Positions 35,099-46,961 are shown, numbered from the stretch's first letter. The stretch is DNA of 64,000 bases from Blasia pusilla (GCA_050084515.1 CM114272.1:50344001-50408000); one strand, 5' to 3'. Made by a program: numbers and translations. Notes: generated by a model not told the origin, from the sequence alone.

Positions 35099-36986
35099 AT
35101 GGAAGCCTTGAGGATCGGAGGCGGGGTCACCGCGGGAGCTCATGTGTCGCAGCAGTGGTCGGGTTTGAGGAGTGTTGAGAGGGCTGGGGTTGCCCAGCCG
35201 GGCGGTGTGAGGCATGGGTCAGTTTCCAGGATTGTGAGGATGGCCTTGTCTGTGGAGAAGAAGAATTACACCACACAGAAGTCGGAGGAAATCTTCACTG
35301 CGGCGAAGGTCGGTTTGCCGTTTGATCTCTATGCGTCTTGAAGATCTGGGGAACCCGTGCGTCTGTCTTTCTTTCCTCACTTTGTGTCTGGTTGGTTGTC
35401 TCGGAGTTCTCGAGAAATGGTGACGATTAGAGTCACTGATATTATGGCTGCGTAAAGTACTCGATTGCTCGAAGGGTTTTAGTTAGCATGACGTTGAAGT
35501 TGTGGGAGTTGAAATGAATTGACTGTGAATCTGTGGGGTTGTTTGAGCTCGTGAATCTATCTAACTTTGAATTTGTGGAATTTTTGGGCAGGACTTGATG
35601 CCAGGAGGTGTCAATTCTCCTGTGAGAGCTTTCAAGTCCGTTGGTGGCAACCCTATTGTGTTCGACCGTGTAAAGGGCTCCCGATGCTATGATGTCGATG
35701 GTAATGAGTACATTGACTATGTCGGTTCCTGGGGCCCAGCCATTCTCGGACATTGCGATGATCAGGTGCGTATATCATTCCTGAACGGGAAGTTTAAGTG
35801 GCATCCCTAGCCGTGATTGTCTAGCTGGTTTGTATGCTGAATGAACAGCTGCTATTTTCCTGTGCCCTGACTACCAATGAAGGGAATTTACGCAGGTTTG
35901 TGGTTGTGTGTGCACCAGATCAACGCAGCCTTGATCGAAACCCTGAAGAAGGGTACTAGCTTCGGTGCTCCCTGCTTCCTAGAGAACAAGTTGGCTGAAC
36001 TGGTGATTGAAGCCGTACCCAGTGTGGAAATGGTTCGCATGGTGAACTCTGGTACTGAAGCTTGTCTCTCGATGGTGCGGTTGGTTCGAGCCTTCACTGG
36101 ACGAGAGAAAATCCTGAAGTTTGAGGGTTGCTACCATGGTCATGCTGATCCTTTCTTGGTCAAAGCAGGTAGTGGTGTTGCCACTCTTGGTCTACCTGAC
36201 TCACCTGGAGTACCAAAAGGTTCAACAATCAGCACTCTGACTGCTCCATTCAACGACCTAGAAGCCGTGAAGAAGATTATTGCAGATAACAAGGGAGAGA
36301 TTGCTGCTATAGTCTTGGAACCAGTTGTAGGAAACGCTGGATATATTCCCCCAAGGGTAGAGTTTCTGCGAGGTTTGAGGGAGATTACCAAGGAGGACGG
36401 TGCATTGCTTGTGTTCGATGAAGTGATGACCGGTTTCAGAATCGCCTATGGTGGTGCCCAGGAGTACTTCGGCGTAACTCCAGACGTAACTACCATGGGA
36501 AAGATCATCGGAGGTGGACTCCCTGTAGGTGCCTACGGCGGAAGGAGAGAAATTATGGAGATGGTTGCTCCGGCTGGCCCCATGTATCAGGCAGGTACTC
36601 TGAGTGGAAACCCCCTTGCCATGACAGCCGGAATTGAGACTCTGAAGAGACTGAAGTTACCAGGGACTTATGAGCAGCTGGATAGGATCACATCTAAGTT
36701 GGTTGAGGGATTGACTGCCGCAGCCGAAGAAGCTGGGCACGACTTCTGCGCAGGTCACATCAGGGGAATGTTCGGATTTTTCTTCCAGAAGGGTCCGGTC
36801 TTCAATTTTGACGATGCCAAGAGGAGTGATGTTGCGAAGTTTGCCAGGTTTCACCGAGGCATGCTGGAGAGGGGAGTGTACCTTGCACCCTCTCAATACG
36901 AAGCGGGATTCACCAGCTTGGCCCACACCGAGGAGGACATCGCTTTCACAATCGCGGCCGCGAAGGATTGTTTCAAGACTCTTTAA
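35099..36986 (+). CDS. GSA: Glutamate-1-semialdehyde 2,1-aminomutase, plastid
   Basis: PLP enzyme that converts glutamate-1-semialdehyde to 5-aminolevulinate, the committed precursor of chlorophyll and heme, in the plastid stroma. Exons: 35099-35308, 35592-35765, 35919-36986, all in phase 0, giving 483 residues (plant enzymes about 470). Residues 1 to about 55 are Ser/Arg/Val-rich with little acid, fitting a chloroplast transit peptide. Conserved signatures: [65 protein letters not shown] and the PLP lysine in [18 protein letters not shown] (about residue 323). The ending AAAKDCF is also typical. No defect seen. The third-exon acceptor could lie at 35895, but that would add residues absent from the family. 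Confidence 0.97.
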
Positions 36987-37660
36987 GAATCTGCGTCAAC
37001 GGAAACCCGGTTTTGTAAATATGTAGGAAGTATGCTAGGAGAGCAAATTCCGGCTGAATTCCGCGCCGCTTAATTACTTGAAAGGATCTGGACTGCCAAT
37101 TATTCTTGGCTCAAGTCGGGGTTCAAGTTTTGCACCGGTCTGGGTTCGCATTGATTTGGGGTTCCAGGATCTAGAACAAAGACTATAAATCCAAAATTGT
37201 GGGGAGAGGAACCTCCTAGAAAAGGGAAATCACTGAATAAGATCATTCCATGACTTCGCAAGTGTGGATGGACTTGTCCCCAACAGCTAATCAATGCTCC
37301 GTCATGTTTCCTACGACGTCGCAACCTGCGAAGCTCTGTCTGTCTGTTGGCAGAAATGGAAGAGTGCGAACAAGTGCGTAATGAGATTAACTCCGGGTGG
37401 AATCCATCCACGAGAGCAGGGCACCCTTCACTATCGTTTGGAAAGACCAAAATCGACGTGAATCGAAGCCTTTACTTAATACGGCGAGGGTGATCTTTAG
37501 CTCACGACTCTTTCAATCTTTCCAACGCACAATTACACAATTAGTTTGTTGTATATCGCGTGGGATCATCCATCACATTCACCTGTCGGCACCGGTTGTC
37601 TACCCCACCTTGGATTCAGGTAGCGAGTCTTGTGCCGGGAATTTCCGTATCTCCTGATGG
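36987..37660. other. 3' flank of GSA
   Basis: Likely 3' UTR for the first 200-300 bp, then intergenic. Open frames at 37100-37450 (-) and 37397-37657 (+) are unassigned. Confidence 0.4.
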
Positions 37661-37661
37661 C

Positions 37662-37756
37662 TAAATATTTCCATCCATCCATCCCAAATGGATGGATGAA
37701 TGGAAATAAATAAATAAATAAATGGAGATATATATATATATATATATATATATGCT
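37662..37756. repeat. Cluster of simple repeats (CCAT, AAAT, TA)
   Basis: An inverted pair ttccatccatccatcc/ggatggatgaatggaa is followed by aaataaataaataaataaat and then about 13 TA units. Such adjacent AT microsatellites mutate readily and can extrude cruciforms. Confidence 0.9.
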
Positions 37757-38114
37757 AATTAGTAAGGTGCATGGGAAATTAAAAAAATTGAACATAACCG
37801 GTGGAAGGAAGAGATTAATGATATATACAAATACATTTTTTTTAGTTGTCCGTAGATTATGAAACTTTTTTTTCAATTATAGAAATGTTTGCAAATCAAG
37901 AAAGGTATTCTCTCATAATAATGTAAATGAAATGATAATGCGATGAAACAGAAATAAAAAAATGTTTGAACGGCTAGTGTAAACCCGTGAAGAGAAGAGA
38001 TTAATCTTCCCTTCTCTTAAGAGGGCAAGTCTCTTGTTGACACTTGTCCTCTTAAGAGCTTTTATTAATCGCGAGATGTTATATGAATGGAAATTATCCT
38101 TTGTGCATTGCAAG

Positions 38115-38640
38115 GGCAAGTATTAGTATGAAATTAAAAGAGTATGGTGCAGCGCGTCTACTCCCCTCTAACAACAATCTCTATGGTTACGAAAGCGTAC
38201 GTTCAATAGGACACGCTCTCATTACCGATTTATATCTAACCACACTCACGATAATCTGGTTTGAGTCAACGGGCCTTCCAACCCACACCTCATCAAACTC
38301 AACCTTCCCTCATTCCTAGCTTCCCAACACGGGCAAGTCTTCCGACACTTGGGACACACTCTCTGGTTAGTCCACACATCTAAAAAGGCGTTTGCGCGCC
38401 TAGCGGTCCCAATTGTCCAATGGACTTCACATGAGCCCCAAATCGAAACCTAACAATAGGAGTTGCGGGTTAGAATCCGATAGGGACCTATCATCTCCTG
38501 AAAAATGCCTCAATCAGGCCACAACCTCCTTAGGAGCGGCCTTCTCTCCCCGGGTGTAATGGAGACACCATCATGGAAGGAGACGTAGTAGATACCAAGA
38601 GAGCCCATCCATAGGACCAAGTGCGATCCTAGCTAGGGAA
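38115..38640 (-). mobile_element. Family-2 LTR-region fragment, inverted
   Basis: Co-linear with 23775-24335 (gttcaataggacacgctctc, cccaacacgggcaagtcttc, acacttgggacaca, cggtcccaattgtccaat) and reverse complementary to 26700-26950. No pol sequence accompanies it, so it is solo or truncated. Confidence 0.65.
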
Positions 38641-39530
38641 AGCATGACGGAGGTCATCCTGAATAGCATCAGGGATCCTATCAAACAACGTTGGGCAAGA
38701 AAAAAAGGTCTCAAAGAGACTTATGTTGTTGCCAAGGTGGGTCATCAACTAAGACCATGCCTCATGAGGGGGTGATGATGTGAGAAGCAGAGAAGAGCAT
38801 CCGTGTTCAAGTGGAAGAACCACCCATTCAAATCTATCAAAGTTAGGATGCTTTGCTGCTAAAAAGTTTCAAATTCCTAAACGATTGAAGAATTCAGGAC
38901 AACGAGGGCATTTTGTATCCTTACAAGATGATCCACGAGTCTCCACACAGGGTCTGGTGTGGGTCGAGGCATGAATACCAAGATGAATTTAACTCACCAA
39001 TAGGAGAACATCACCCCCTCCATCAATCTTGAGAGACAAACCACAACAAAACCGCCCATACTTCCCCCATTCGAACTAGTAGTCATAGTAATCGACCCTC
39101 TTCCCGTCCACGGTAATGATCCCCCTAGCATAAACTCTCATTTATCTTCACCGCTTAGGACTTCTAGTCTCAAACCCCCTCTCCAAACATAACTAGTGGC
39201 TTCATGGCAATACTAAGGATGTGGGAAGAGAATAGGTAGATACATATGAAAATGGATGAATTAAAGGTCTACCTAAGGATGAAATGATGGAGACAACCAC
39301 GAATCAAGCATGACCAAGAAATAAGAATGAAAATAAAGACGAATGTAGAGGGAATGGAGGGGTGAATGAAAGCAAGTAACTTGGGGAGCGTTTGCTACAT
39401 TATAACATGTGAAACCCTAATGCCCTAATTGGAGCATGAATCTATAAAACAAAATAAAAATAAAACTTCACTATATGAGCCATGGTGTAGATCAAAACGA
39501 AGAAGAATTCAAGCTCTTCATTTCAGTATA
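38641..39530. other. Intergenic, decayed
   Basis: Only a 64-codon frame (38780-38974, +) with no recognised motif. It may be internal sequence of the adjacent LTR fragment. Confidence 0.3.
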
Positions 39531-39540
39531 TAACAAGACC

Positions 39541-39660
39541 CACCCTCTCTCTCTCTCTCCCGCCCCTCCTAGTCATCCTTACTCTCCATCCCTTAAACCC
39601 TAAACCTGAAGCGGCCCTTTCGCCATGAGAGCCTCCGCCTCTTTTGCACAATCCGAGTAA
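39541..39660 (+). other. Orphan-looking gene start: CT tract, telo-box, short first exon
   Basis: In order: a CT microsatellite (39541-39560), a telo-box aaaccctaaacc (39595-39606) and an ATG at 39625. Eleven codons follow (MRASASFAQSE, split codon at the end), then a consensus donor gtaagg at 39657. This is how plant promoters and first exons commonly look. No downstream exon is visible; family-1 LTR pieces begin 250 bp further on. It may be the stub of an interrupted gene or chance. Confidence 0.35.
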
Positions 39661-39904
39661 GGATAAATGTAAGTCATTTTTTTCAATGAGCGTTGAAAAA
39701 AATGACATAAACAAGCTTCCATTTTTAGAAATTTTTATGTCCAGAAGTTCTAGTTCGCGTGCAAGGAGATTTGAGGTAATTTTTTCCCATTTTTTATGAT
39801 GAATTCGATGGGGGCGGTGGAGATGCGTTTCCTTTTCTATCTCTTCAAAAGAATGATGGTCTATCTAAACTATATTTGACTGCTACTTGGCCCATATGAC
39901 TTAA

Positions 39905-40060
39905 AACTTCTCACGACAACATTCCTCTTTCAAACAGAGATGCCGTGCCCATACACATCGCTACATAACCCACATTGCTGGTCACATCCACACACCACAC
40001 AACACTCATCTTCCCAACACATAGATCGATCCATCCATAAACCAAACAAACTCACACATA
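39905..40060 (-). mobile_element. Family-1 LTR 5' piece, inverted
   Basis: The reverse complement reads the LTR start (gtgtgttgggaagatg-like, gtggatgtgaccagcaatgtgg, tagcgatgtgtatggg), matching 15351-15440, 32635-32735 and 33250-33350. It faces the plus-strand piece at 40127. Confidence 0.75.
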
Positions 40061-40126
40061 TACATTGAGACCCCATAACATAGGTACATAGGTTGATCCA
40101 AACATCCTATTCTGATTTTACATAGG

Positions 40127-40420
40127 TAGTGATCTATCGTGGTGACGACATAGAGAGCCAACGGATTGTCTTGAGTGTAACTTCATCTCGAGACGTCGGA
40201 TGAGGTTAGCAATTGGTCTGTTGCATCGGGAACGTTGGAGATTTTCCTATTTTGGTCTTAGTCTGTCAGGTGACCCGTTGACCGGATCAACTGTCACCCG
40301 ATAACCTGTGCATGCAGGTTATCTTTGGGAGGGCTATTTTTGGGATATGCCAATATAGACTCAAGAGTGGAGTTTTAGGACGGGTGAGCCGTTTTTACTA
40401 CTTTGATTTTACATGAAAAA
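40127..40420 (+). mobile_element. Family-1 LTR 3' piece, copy C
   Basis: Co-oriented with copies A and B (atctatcgtgg, gtgtaacttcatctcgag, cctattttggtctta, gagccgtttttactact). It lacks about 120 bp around the TATA region. Adjacent pieces of one LTR in opposite orientation show an internal inversion. It carries the conserved dyads at 40269-40322. Confidence 0.75.
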
Positions 40421-40439
40421 GATGGAGAATCTCAAGTAG

Positions 40440-40744
40440 ACAGCCCAAGCATAAGCTCCAAGGATAGATCCAGCATCTCCTCCTTAACCACCGTTGAATG
40501 TGAGGCAGTAACACCATCTCCACACTCACAAAACGTAGCATCCAACCAGAAAACCTTGACGAGAGTACCCCCCCAATGTCATAACATCAGAAGCTAAAAG
40601 CCAAGGACCGTGGTACATAGCACTGGCAAGTCCTCTACCCCGATTTTCCATCTTGTATGCCCGAACAGTAGGACCACTCAATATATGCAGTGATGTACTA
40701 ACAGACTCCTCAACTACACCCTCTCTCTGGTTTGAGGACGACAT
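40440..40744 (-). pseudogene. C5-cytosine methyltransferase-like C-terminal fragment
   Basis: The minus frame reads AYKMENRGRG, then MYHGPWLLASDVMTLGGYSR, then with a frame slip VFWLDATF. Plant and animal de novo-type C5 methyltransferases have an ENV motif, followed by a loop x-G-x-P-x-x-L-D-A-x-x-x-G-S-x-x-H/R-R and FWTN. Order and spacing fit. The remainder (DGVTASHSTVVKEEMLDL) is less clear. It touches the family-1 LTR copy C. Together with the motif I fragment at 32281-32490 it suggests the family once encoded a whole methyltransferase. Frameshifts and truncation make it dead. Moderate confidence. Confidence 0.45.
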
Positions 40745-42289
40745 AGAAGGAGTAGAGATAATCCCTCACGTGGAGACTCTTGAAACCTGGCGCCACTCCA
40801 TGTAAACCCTCTAAGGCTACTGTTACGCATATCACCTTGCCTCTCAAAGTCTCGAAAGCACATCATGATGACCCTCATGCTCCCTCACACAATGATTCTC
40901 AATCTCGCAAGTAATCCCTCAATCACTCAAAACTAAATTATGCGGCATTCAATCTCCACTACCTCCCACTTAGATTAGTGCAGTGTGGCAATATGTGATG
41001 TGATGTGAGAACTTGGCACTAGTCTATCGTCTCATCGACATAGCATACCCACAACTCTGGACATCCCAAATATATCTATGTCCCCTAATTACATATATCA
41101 ATAATGCTCGCATCATCTGGAAAAACCCTAATATCCCAAATAACTACCCAATATGCAAAAATCCCTTATAGATGCAATGCAAAGGACCAGAATGGATAAC
41201 TTGAAAACAATGTTGAAGGCAAGAATTGTTGCACTCAAACTTCACAATCAGGCAACGACATTAAACTCTGTCTTTGGTATTCCCATATAGGCAAACGTCT
41301 CCTTGATGCATGCAACATCGGACAAATATGCCTTATTGAAAAATGCACAAGTAGTTGTGGTTGATAAGTGCAACGTTTCGATGCCACCTCTCTTGCAAAT
41401 AATTGCAATTAGATTAAATGAGGTATCACCTTCACCTTCATTACACCCATTTTCAACAAAACTTGTTGTGCTTATGGATGAAAATAAATTGTATATTTTA
41501 AATTAGATAGAGGGGCAATGCAATATTTTTAGGGATTGTTTATGGAATAATATGAAGGACTATTAAATGAAATCTAAAAATGTGAAATAAGTTAAAAATG
41601 GGATCCCTAGAAAATTGGAATTAGAAAAACGTGAGAAATTGAATGAAAAGAGCATTTTGCATGCTAAAATTTCAAACACAACCTAACTCACAGAGCCACT
41701 GAGAAATGTGCATAATCTCGTCGTGGAGGTTTGGTTGGAGATTAAGAGATGATATTAGGTTTATTTTATCACAGTGAAAAGATAAATATATGTAATCTAT
41801 CTACACAATGTAAGGAGGGTTGAGTTTTTGGATTACACATCTTAAAAATTAGTGACCCATTTTAGTATTAAAAAATTGGCTTTGGGTTATTAAAGAGGGA
41901 CCGTAAGGTCCGGTCTCTCTCAAGGGTACCTTAGTAGTAGAGAGGGACTATGTTAAGGAACTTAAATGAAAAGAATGGAAAAAGAAAGATGACAAATATT
42001 TTAGATTGAAAAATAATAGGCAACCTTATTATGTACGGAATCAACAATGGGTAATTCAAATTACTCAATCATATCAATAGAACCCATAGACCTCAAATAC
42101 ACTCCCCAAAATTGATTTCAATTTGATTAAAAACACAATTGCTTAACTAAATTTCCACGAAAAAGACCTGATTTTCTAAAAATATCATATTTCATGCATT
42201 GTTTGAAATTGGAAGAACACTCCTTAACACCAAAATATATATGGATCCTACATATTCTAGGAGGCTGTGCGAGCCCAAATCGTAGCACA
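40745..42289. other. AT-rich intergenic
   Basis: No gene recognised. At 41850-41940 a stretch (gtgacccattttagtatt, then agagggaccgtaaggtcc) resembles 60535-60610, marking another dispersed repeat. The 67-codon frame at 41303-41506 is probably chance. Confidence 0.4.
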
Positions 42290-42640
42290 AGGGAGATTGC
42301 TACAAATGGCGGCGACGATGGTGAAGAAGACCCATCTCTATAATCGATTTCACGATGGACATCTGTTCATCCCCCTAGCTATAGAGATGTATGTAATTAT
42401 AATCTAAGGGAGACAAGTTTGACTCGTTCCTTACGGATTGCGCCAATCATCTCTAGTCGAGAAATGAATTGTCATGAACTACTACAATTTTCTATTGTAT
42501 GGTACGGATCTTTATAACTTTGGAACATGTCCAAACGAATGAGCTTTTCCAACACTTTACGCCCACTCAGTGGTAATCACCGTTTGGTGATGTTAGGAGA
42601 GAGGGGTGCCCTTTTTTTTCCCGGGCCGGTTGAGGTCCCT
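42290..42640. repeat. Dispersed repeat, copy 1 (partner at 49690-50045)
   Basis: Shares gagacaagtttgactcgttcc, cggattgcgccaatcatctc, atgtccaaacgaatgagctttt and a T-rich end before cccgg with 49760-50040. Type unknown, no coding frame. It ends just before the TPR gene's promoter. Confidence 0.7.
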
Positions 42641-42662
42641 TAGTCCGTCGACTCTGGTTTCG

Positions 42663-42677
42663 TAGTTTAGGGTTTAT
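42663..42677 (-). promoter_or_regulatory. Telo-box upstream of the TPR gene
   Basis: gtttagggtttat contains the plant telo-box (AAACCCTAAA on the minus strand), common near transcription starts of housekeeping genes. It lies about 540 bp before the ATG. A GC-rich leader and probably a 5' UTR intron follow. Confidence 0.45.
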
Positions 42678-43210
42678 CAGGCGTCATGCGCGTAGCCACC
42701 TCTGGAAATCCGAAATGGCACCTCGGCCCCATTCCAGCGATGGAGGCAAGCGCCTTCACTCTCGAAAAGGAGCGAAGGTGGCAGCATCAACGCCTTCCTC
42801 CCAGTCTGTTCTTGCAGGTAGTGGAGATTATTTGATATTATCTGCGTCCGCATTTTGGGTGGTTTTTTGTAATGTGCATCTCGAGGGCTAAGGTTCGGGA
42901 TCGCATTCGGGGATTGACTGTAACTCATTCATTATTAGCTTGTTCGTCAATTGCAATTAGGGGAGTGAAGATGAGGGTTCCTCGCAAAGAATCGAAAGCG
43001 TGTCGGATAGCAGGTTTTTATCTGGAGAGTGGTGAATCTGTCACTGAGAAGTAGAAGGACCGTCACCGAAGATGGACGTTGCTTTGGAGAGCGGCTTAAC
43101 GGTTGCGGAGAATCGGATAGGTCGGGCTCAGGCTTCGTCTTTGGACGAGGATGAGAGCGTCGAGGCCAAGGGTAGTAAGATTCCTGCTCATTTTGCGATT
43201 ATGTTGGAAT

Positions 43211-46200
43211 ATGTCGTCAGAGGCGAGGAAGCTGAAGCAACAGGCAGAGAGGAAGTTAGAGGGTCCTTCCCGCGATCCTGCATTGAAAAGAAGTGCCGAG
43301 CTCTTCGAAACTGCCATCTGCTTGCCTCTGTCAATCTCGGAGCAGGAAGAGGCGCTATTTGATCTTGTGAGTAAATCTTGGTTTCCTTGAGATGAGCGTC
43401 TTAGAAGAAAGTCTAAGGGATCTACAGTTGTCAGGACTTTATACGACTCGCCGATATGAAATTGATTTGCTATTGGAAACAAGTGCTGTGTAAGACTCCG
43501 GGTTTCTATCGATAGAGCGCACTCTGTGGAGCCTCATCTTGTTCTGCAAAGGAGCTCTCTGTTGTGAAATGTCCACAGATCACTTTGGTTTAGTTGCTGT
43601 AGACGGATTTGGCGGAGCTCCTGGTCATAAGCGAGGGTCGAGGGAAATTTGGTGTGCCGTTGCATGGACTAATTTGAGAATCTTGGGCGTTGCAGGGAGA
43701 TGTTTTACTTCTTTCCTCAGGTTCAGTCCAAGCTGGAGTGTTTACTCTTACCGGTAGTCCCTTCGCGGGTAAAGTCACCAAGCCCAAAGCGCTTGAAATT
43801 CAGCTGCAATCTTTCGCTGCTGCTATTGAATTCTGCAGGTATGCTGCTAATCTTGCTGCTTCTTAGCTGTATTTTGAAATTTTTTTCGGGAGTAGTTCTT
43901 CACGACTTCCAAGCTGCTGAGCTTAGTTTACATGCGAACTTGGGGCTCAAGAGATGATCAATCAAATGCAGGAAGAGCTTCCAGACTTTCGAAAGGGTGA
44001 GTTCCATGAAAGGAGTGTTTGAGATGGAGGCTATGGTGAACAGTGGAAACGCTCTCTGTGATTGGGCGGAATTGGCGCTGGAAATTCCATCGGAACATGG
44101 GGGTGGTCCAGCAGTTGCGAAAGAGTTATTTGATCGTGCCCATGAAAGGTATCTAATAACCATTGACGTGAACTGCTGCTCAATCTCGAGGGTGTACACT
44201 TCATGTCCTGTGCTGTAGCTGACGTAGTACTGACCTAGTTGTGGAAAGAGGCGCAATTGTTTCTTTCAAGAATGAAGACCTCGGACAAATGTTTGCTGTG
44301 TGCCACACTGATTTTCCCTGCACTGATAAATGACTGCATACTATATTTTCAAAAGCCTTTGTTGGAAACTACTTTAAATCAGAGAGATATCTCATTTTCT
44401 GCAGTTCCTGAGTCACAGTATTCAAGCTGAGATTGAAAGTCATCTTCTCATAGTAAAGTGATAAGATCCTTATGTCTCCCATCACACTGAATGAATGTGA
44501 AGGTTAGGGCTCTGTATTTCATAATTCTTAAGGATTTAGTTGTAATATCAAGAGATTTAGCACAGTTTCTATATGACTGAATGGACGTGTTGACTAGGAC
44601 CCTGTATCATCTCAGGTGGTTGAAAATGCCATTGATTACTACATATTGGTTAGATCCAAGCAGAAGGAGTCTCTTGGTGGACAGGAAGTAGATAGACCAC
44701 AAGAGGGTTGGTTTTTTTCTCCTAGGGTCGTCCTTGACCTGCCTTCAGTAATGGTCAACTACTTTTCCCCACTCTATGCGATCCATCTGAAGTGGAGTCT
44801 TTCTTCATGACGAGAGAAATGTGTTGACTACATGAGGGTTAACACCACGAAGTGGAATCTGGGACTCGTGAGCTCAAGAACAAATTAGGATCATTTCCAG
44901 ATTGGGCTATTAGGAGTCTGCAGCAGTGGAGAGGAAATGATTGATTATTTCACGGATCATTTTTTTTCCATGGTTGATTTCGACCTGGCTAGCATAAGAG
45001 ACCACAATGCCTCCCAATGATTACACTTTATTAGCTCTATCTGAAATGGAGATTTTCCTCAGGAAGAGAAGTGGATCGACTAAATGAGGGATTATACTGC
45101 TGCTTGTGGAACCTGTGAAAGAGTCTGGACCTATGAACTAGAGGCAGCAGTAGTCTTAGAATCATGTTCACAATGCTCTGTGATGTGTCCGTAGGAATAG
45201 AGAGGAAGTGGATTTACTACTTGAGGGATCACTTTTTCTTCTATGTTTGTCCTTTACCTGGCTTGAGTAAGTGCACACCATGTCTCCCAATGATTACACT
45301 TTAGTAAGCCTATCTGAAATGGAGATTTTCTCCATGAAGAGAAATGGATCGACTAAATGAGGGATTATGTCACTACCAAGTGTTATCCAATGAAGGGGTC
45401 GGGGCTCATGAGCTGAAGAGAGTCTTGGTTTTAGGATCATGTACGGATTGCTCTGTCTGGGATGTGTCTGCAACCTCAGTTGTCTCAATTTGTGCCTGAT
45501 TTCTCGCTTGGAATGCAGAGCAGGTACTGCTCAGCACAGTTGAACTCCCCTGAAGATGTGGAGCTTCTTACGAATATTGGGGACTGCTACGTACAACGAG
45601 CTGAACTGGTTGCCTCACATCAATCAGCCTGGCCTGAAGCAAAAGAACTTTATGAAGGAGGACTCGGGGCCTATGTTATTGCATGCAGCAATGCAGATGC
45701 TCGAATGGGAGATGATCTTGCTGGTTTGCTTCAAAACTGGGGATCTGGTTTGCTATCAGTTGCTGAGGTATAGAGATCTATCCCGTGATCTGTTGTGAAA
45801 ATAAATAGGTTGGTTAGAATTTTCTCCATGCAGAAGTAACTCATCTATGGTGCTACATACTGCTTAAGTATGGAAGTTAGTGCCCAATGTTTAGCTCTGA
45901 GGTCTTAATTCTTTGAGTTTGTGACAGAGAACACCTGATCCAGAAGAAGCGTGGAGGTTTGCTAGGAGTGGGCGAGAGAAGTTCAATTCGTCCATAAAAT
46001 TCCGACCCACTGATACAAGCTTGCACATAGGTCTTGGAGAGGGTCTTGTTGGGTTTGTAGACAAATTTCTTGGTAAAACAGAGTATGCTCAAGAGGTGTG
46101 TTCTGGACCTGACCATGGTGGTTGTTCCATTCCTATTATTGCAAATGGTTGACAATGGTCTTTCGCTGGACACCAAGAAAAATTGAGTCTCTGGTAGTTA

Positions 46201-46961
46201 TCTCCAAGGATCTCGTTGTACACATGTTGCTGTCTACGAAGTGATTCAGTTGTGACAAAAGTGGCAAGTAGGCAAAACTCTTATCAAATGTTTAACTTTT
46301 CAAGTTTGGCCTGACTTGTACATGAGTTGGGTGGTATCAGGACCAAATCTGTATTTGTTTTGATATTACCTGTTTGTTTTCCAGACTATGGAAATCATAA
46401 AATCCGCCTGTGAAGAGGGATTTGGAGTTGCCCTTAGGATAGATGCAAAAAATGTCAGTGCCCTCTTGGGATTGGGAGATGCCCATCTTTCTGCAGCAAA
46501 AATAATGGCAAACCTCAGTGCAGAGGTCCATGTAGCTAAGCACCTGGGCGAGAGCATGAAATCTTACTTGTCAGCCTTCCAATTTCTCAAGAATGGTAAG
46601 AGTTTGTCTTCAACCACAGTTTGGAAAATCTAGCGGAAAACTTCTGTGATGTCACATGAAGACATTGATGTGAAGGACAAATGGTAACAAGTGGCATGGG
46701 ATGGATGGTGCAGATTATGAAAACAAGAGCAAAATTAGCTATGAGGAACAGTGTGATGCGCTGTACAACTTTGCCTGTGCAGCAGCTCTGGCCGGCAATG
46801 AGATGGAGTCCTTTGAATCTTTGCGGCAGCTTCATGCTGTTGATGCCCTTTGTGGCAAAGATCTGGTGGAAGATACCGATTTGGTCAGTTTGCAAAAGAA
46901 GGACTGGTTCATTGCCATAGCAAGTACCGCAGCTAGCTGCACAGAAAATACTGCAAAATGA
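43211..46961 (+). CDS. TPR-like helical repeat protein, seven exons
   Basis: I joined seven exons with matching phases: 43211-43370, 43727-43838, 43972-44148, 45524-45767, 45928-46095, 46385-46595, 46714-46961, totalling 439 codons plus stop. The protein begins MSSEARKLKQQAERKLEGPS. It is nearly all helical with TPR-like blocks: MVNSGNALCDWAELALEIPS, AKELFDRAHERY, VELLTNIGDCYVQRAELVAS, EAKELYEGGLGAY, NVSALLGLGDAHLSAA, DALYNFACAAALAGNEMESF, and an ending D-L-V-E-D-T-D-L with KKDWF. No signal peptide or membrane span. TPR proteins are scaffolds for protein contacts. The partner is unknown and I do not recognise a named orthologue. Intron 3 (44149-45523) is long and contains internal repeats. 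An upstream in-frame ATG at 43151 is an alternative start. Confidence 0.82.
44440..45480. repeat. Internal duplications in intron 3 of the TPR gene
   Basis: Similar phrases recur: tatctgaaatggagattttc with nearby gaagagaaatggatcgactaaatgagg (about 45040-45090 and 45305-45365), and looser versions at about 44780 and 44930. Looks like two to four diverged units of roughly 265 bp. Confidence 0.65.

Noticed and set aside
36140-36926. Minus-strand frames inside GSA
   Set aside because: Antisense shadows of a highly conserved coding exon.
46366-46557. Minus-strand frames over the TPR gene
   Set aside because: Antisense of an exon that closes in phase with its neighbours.
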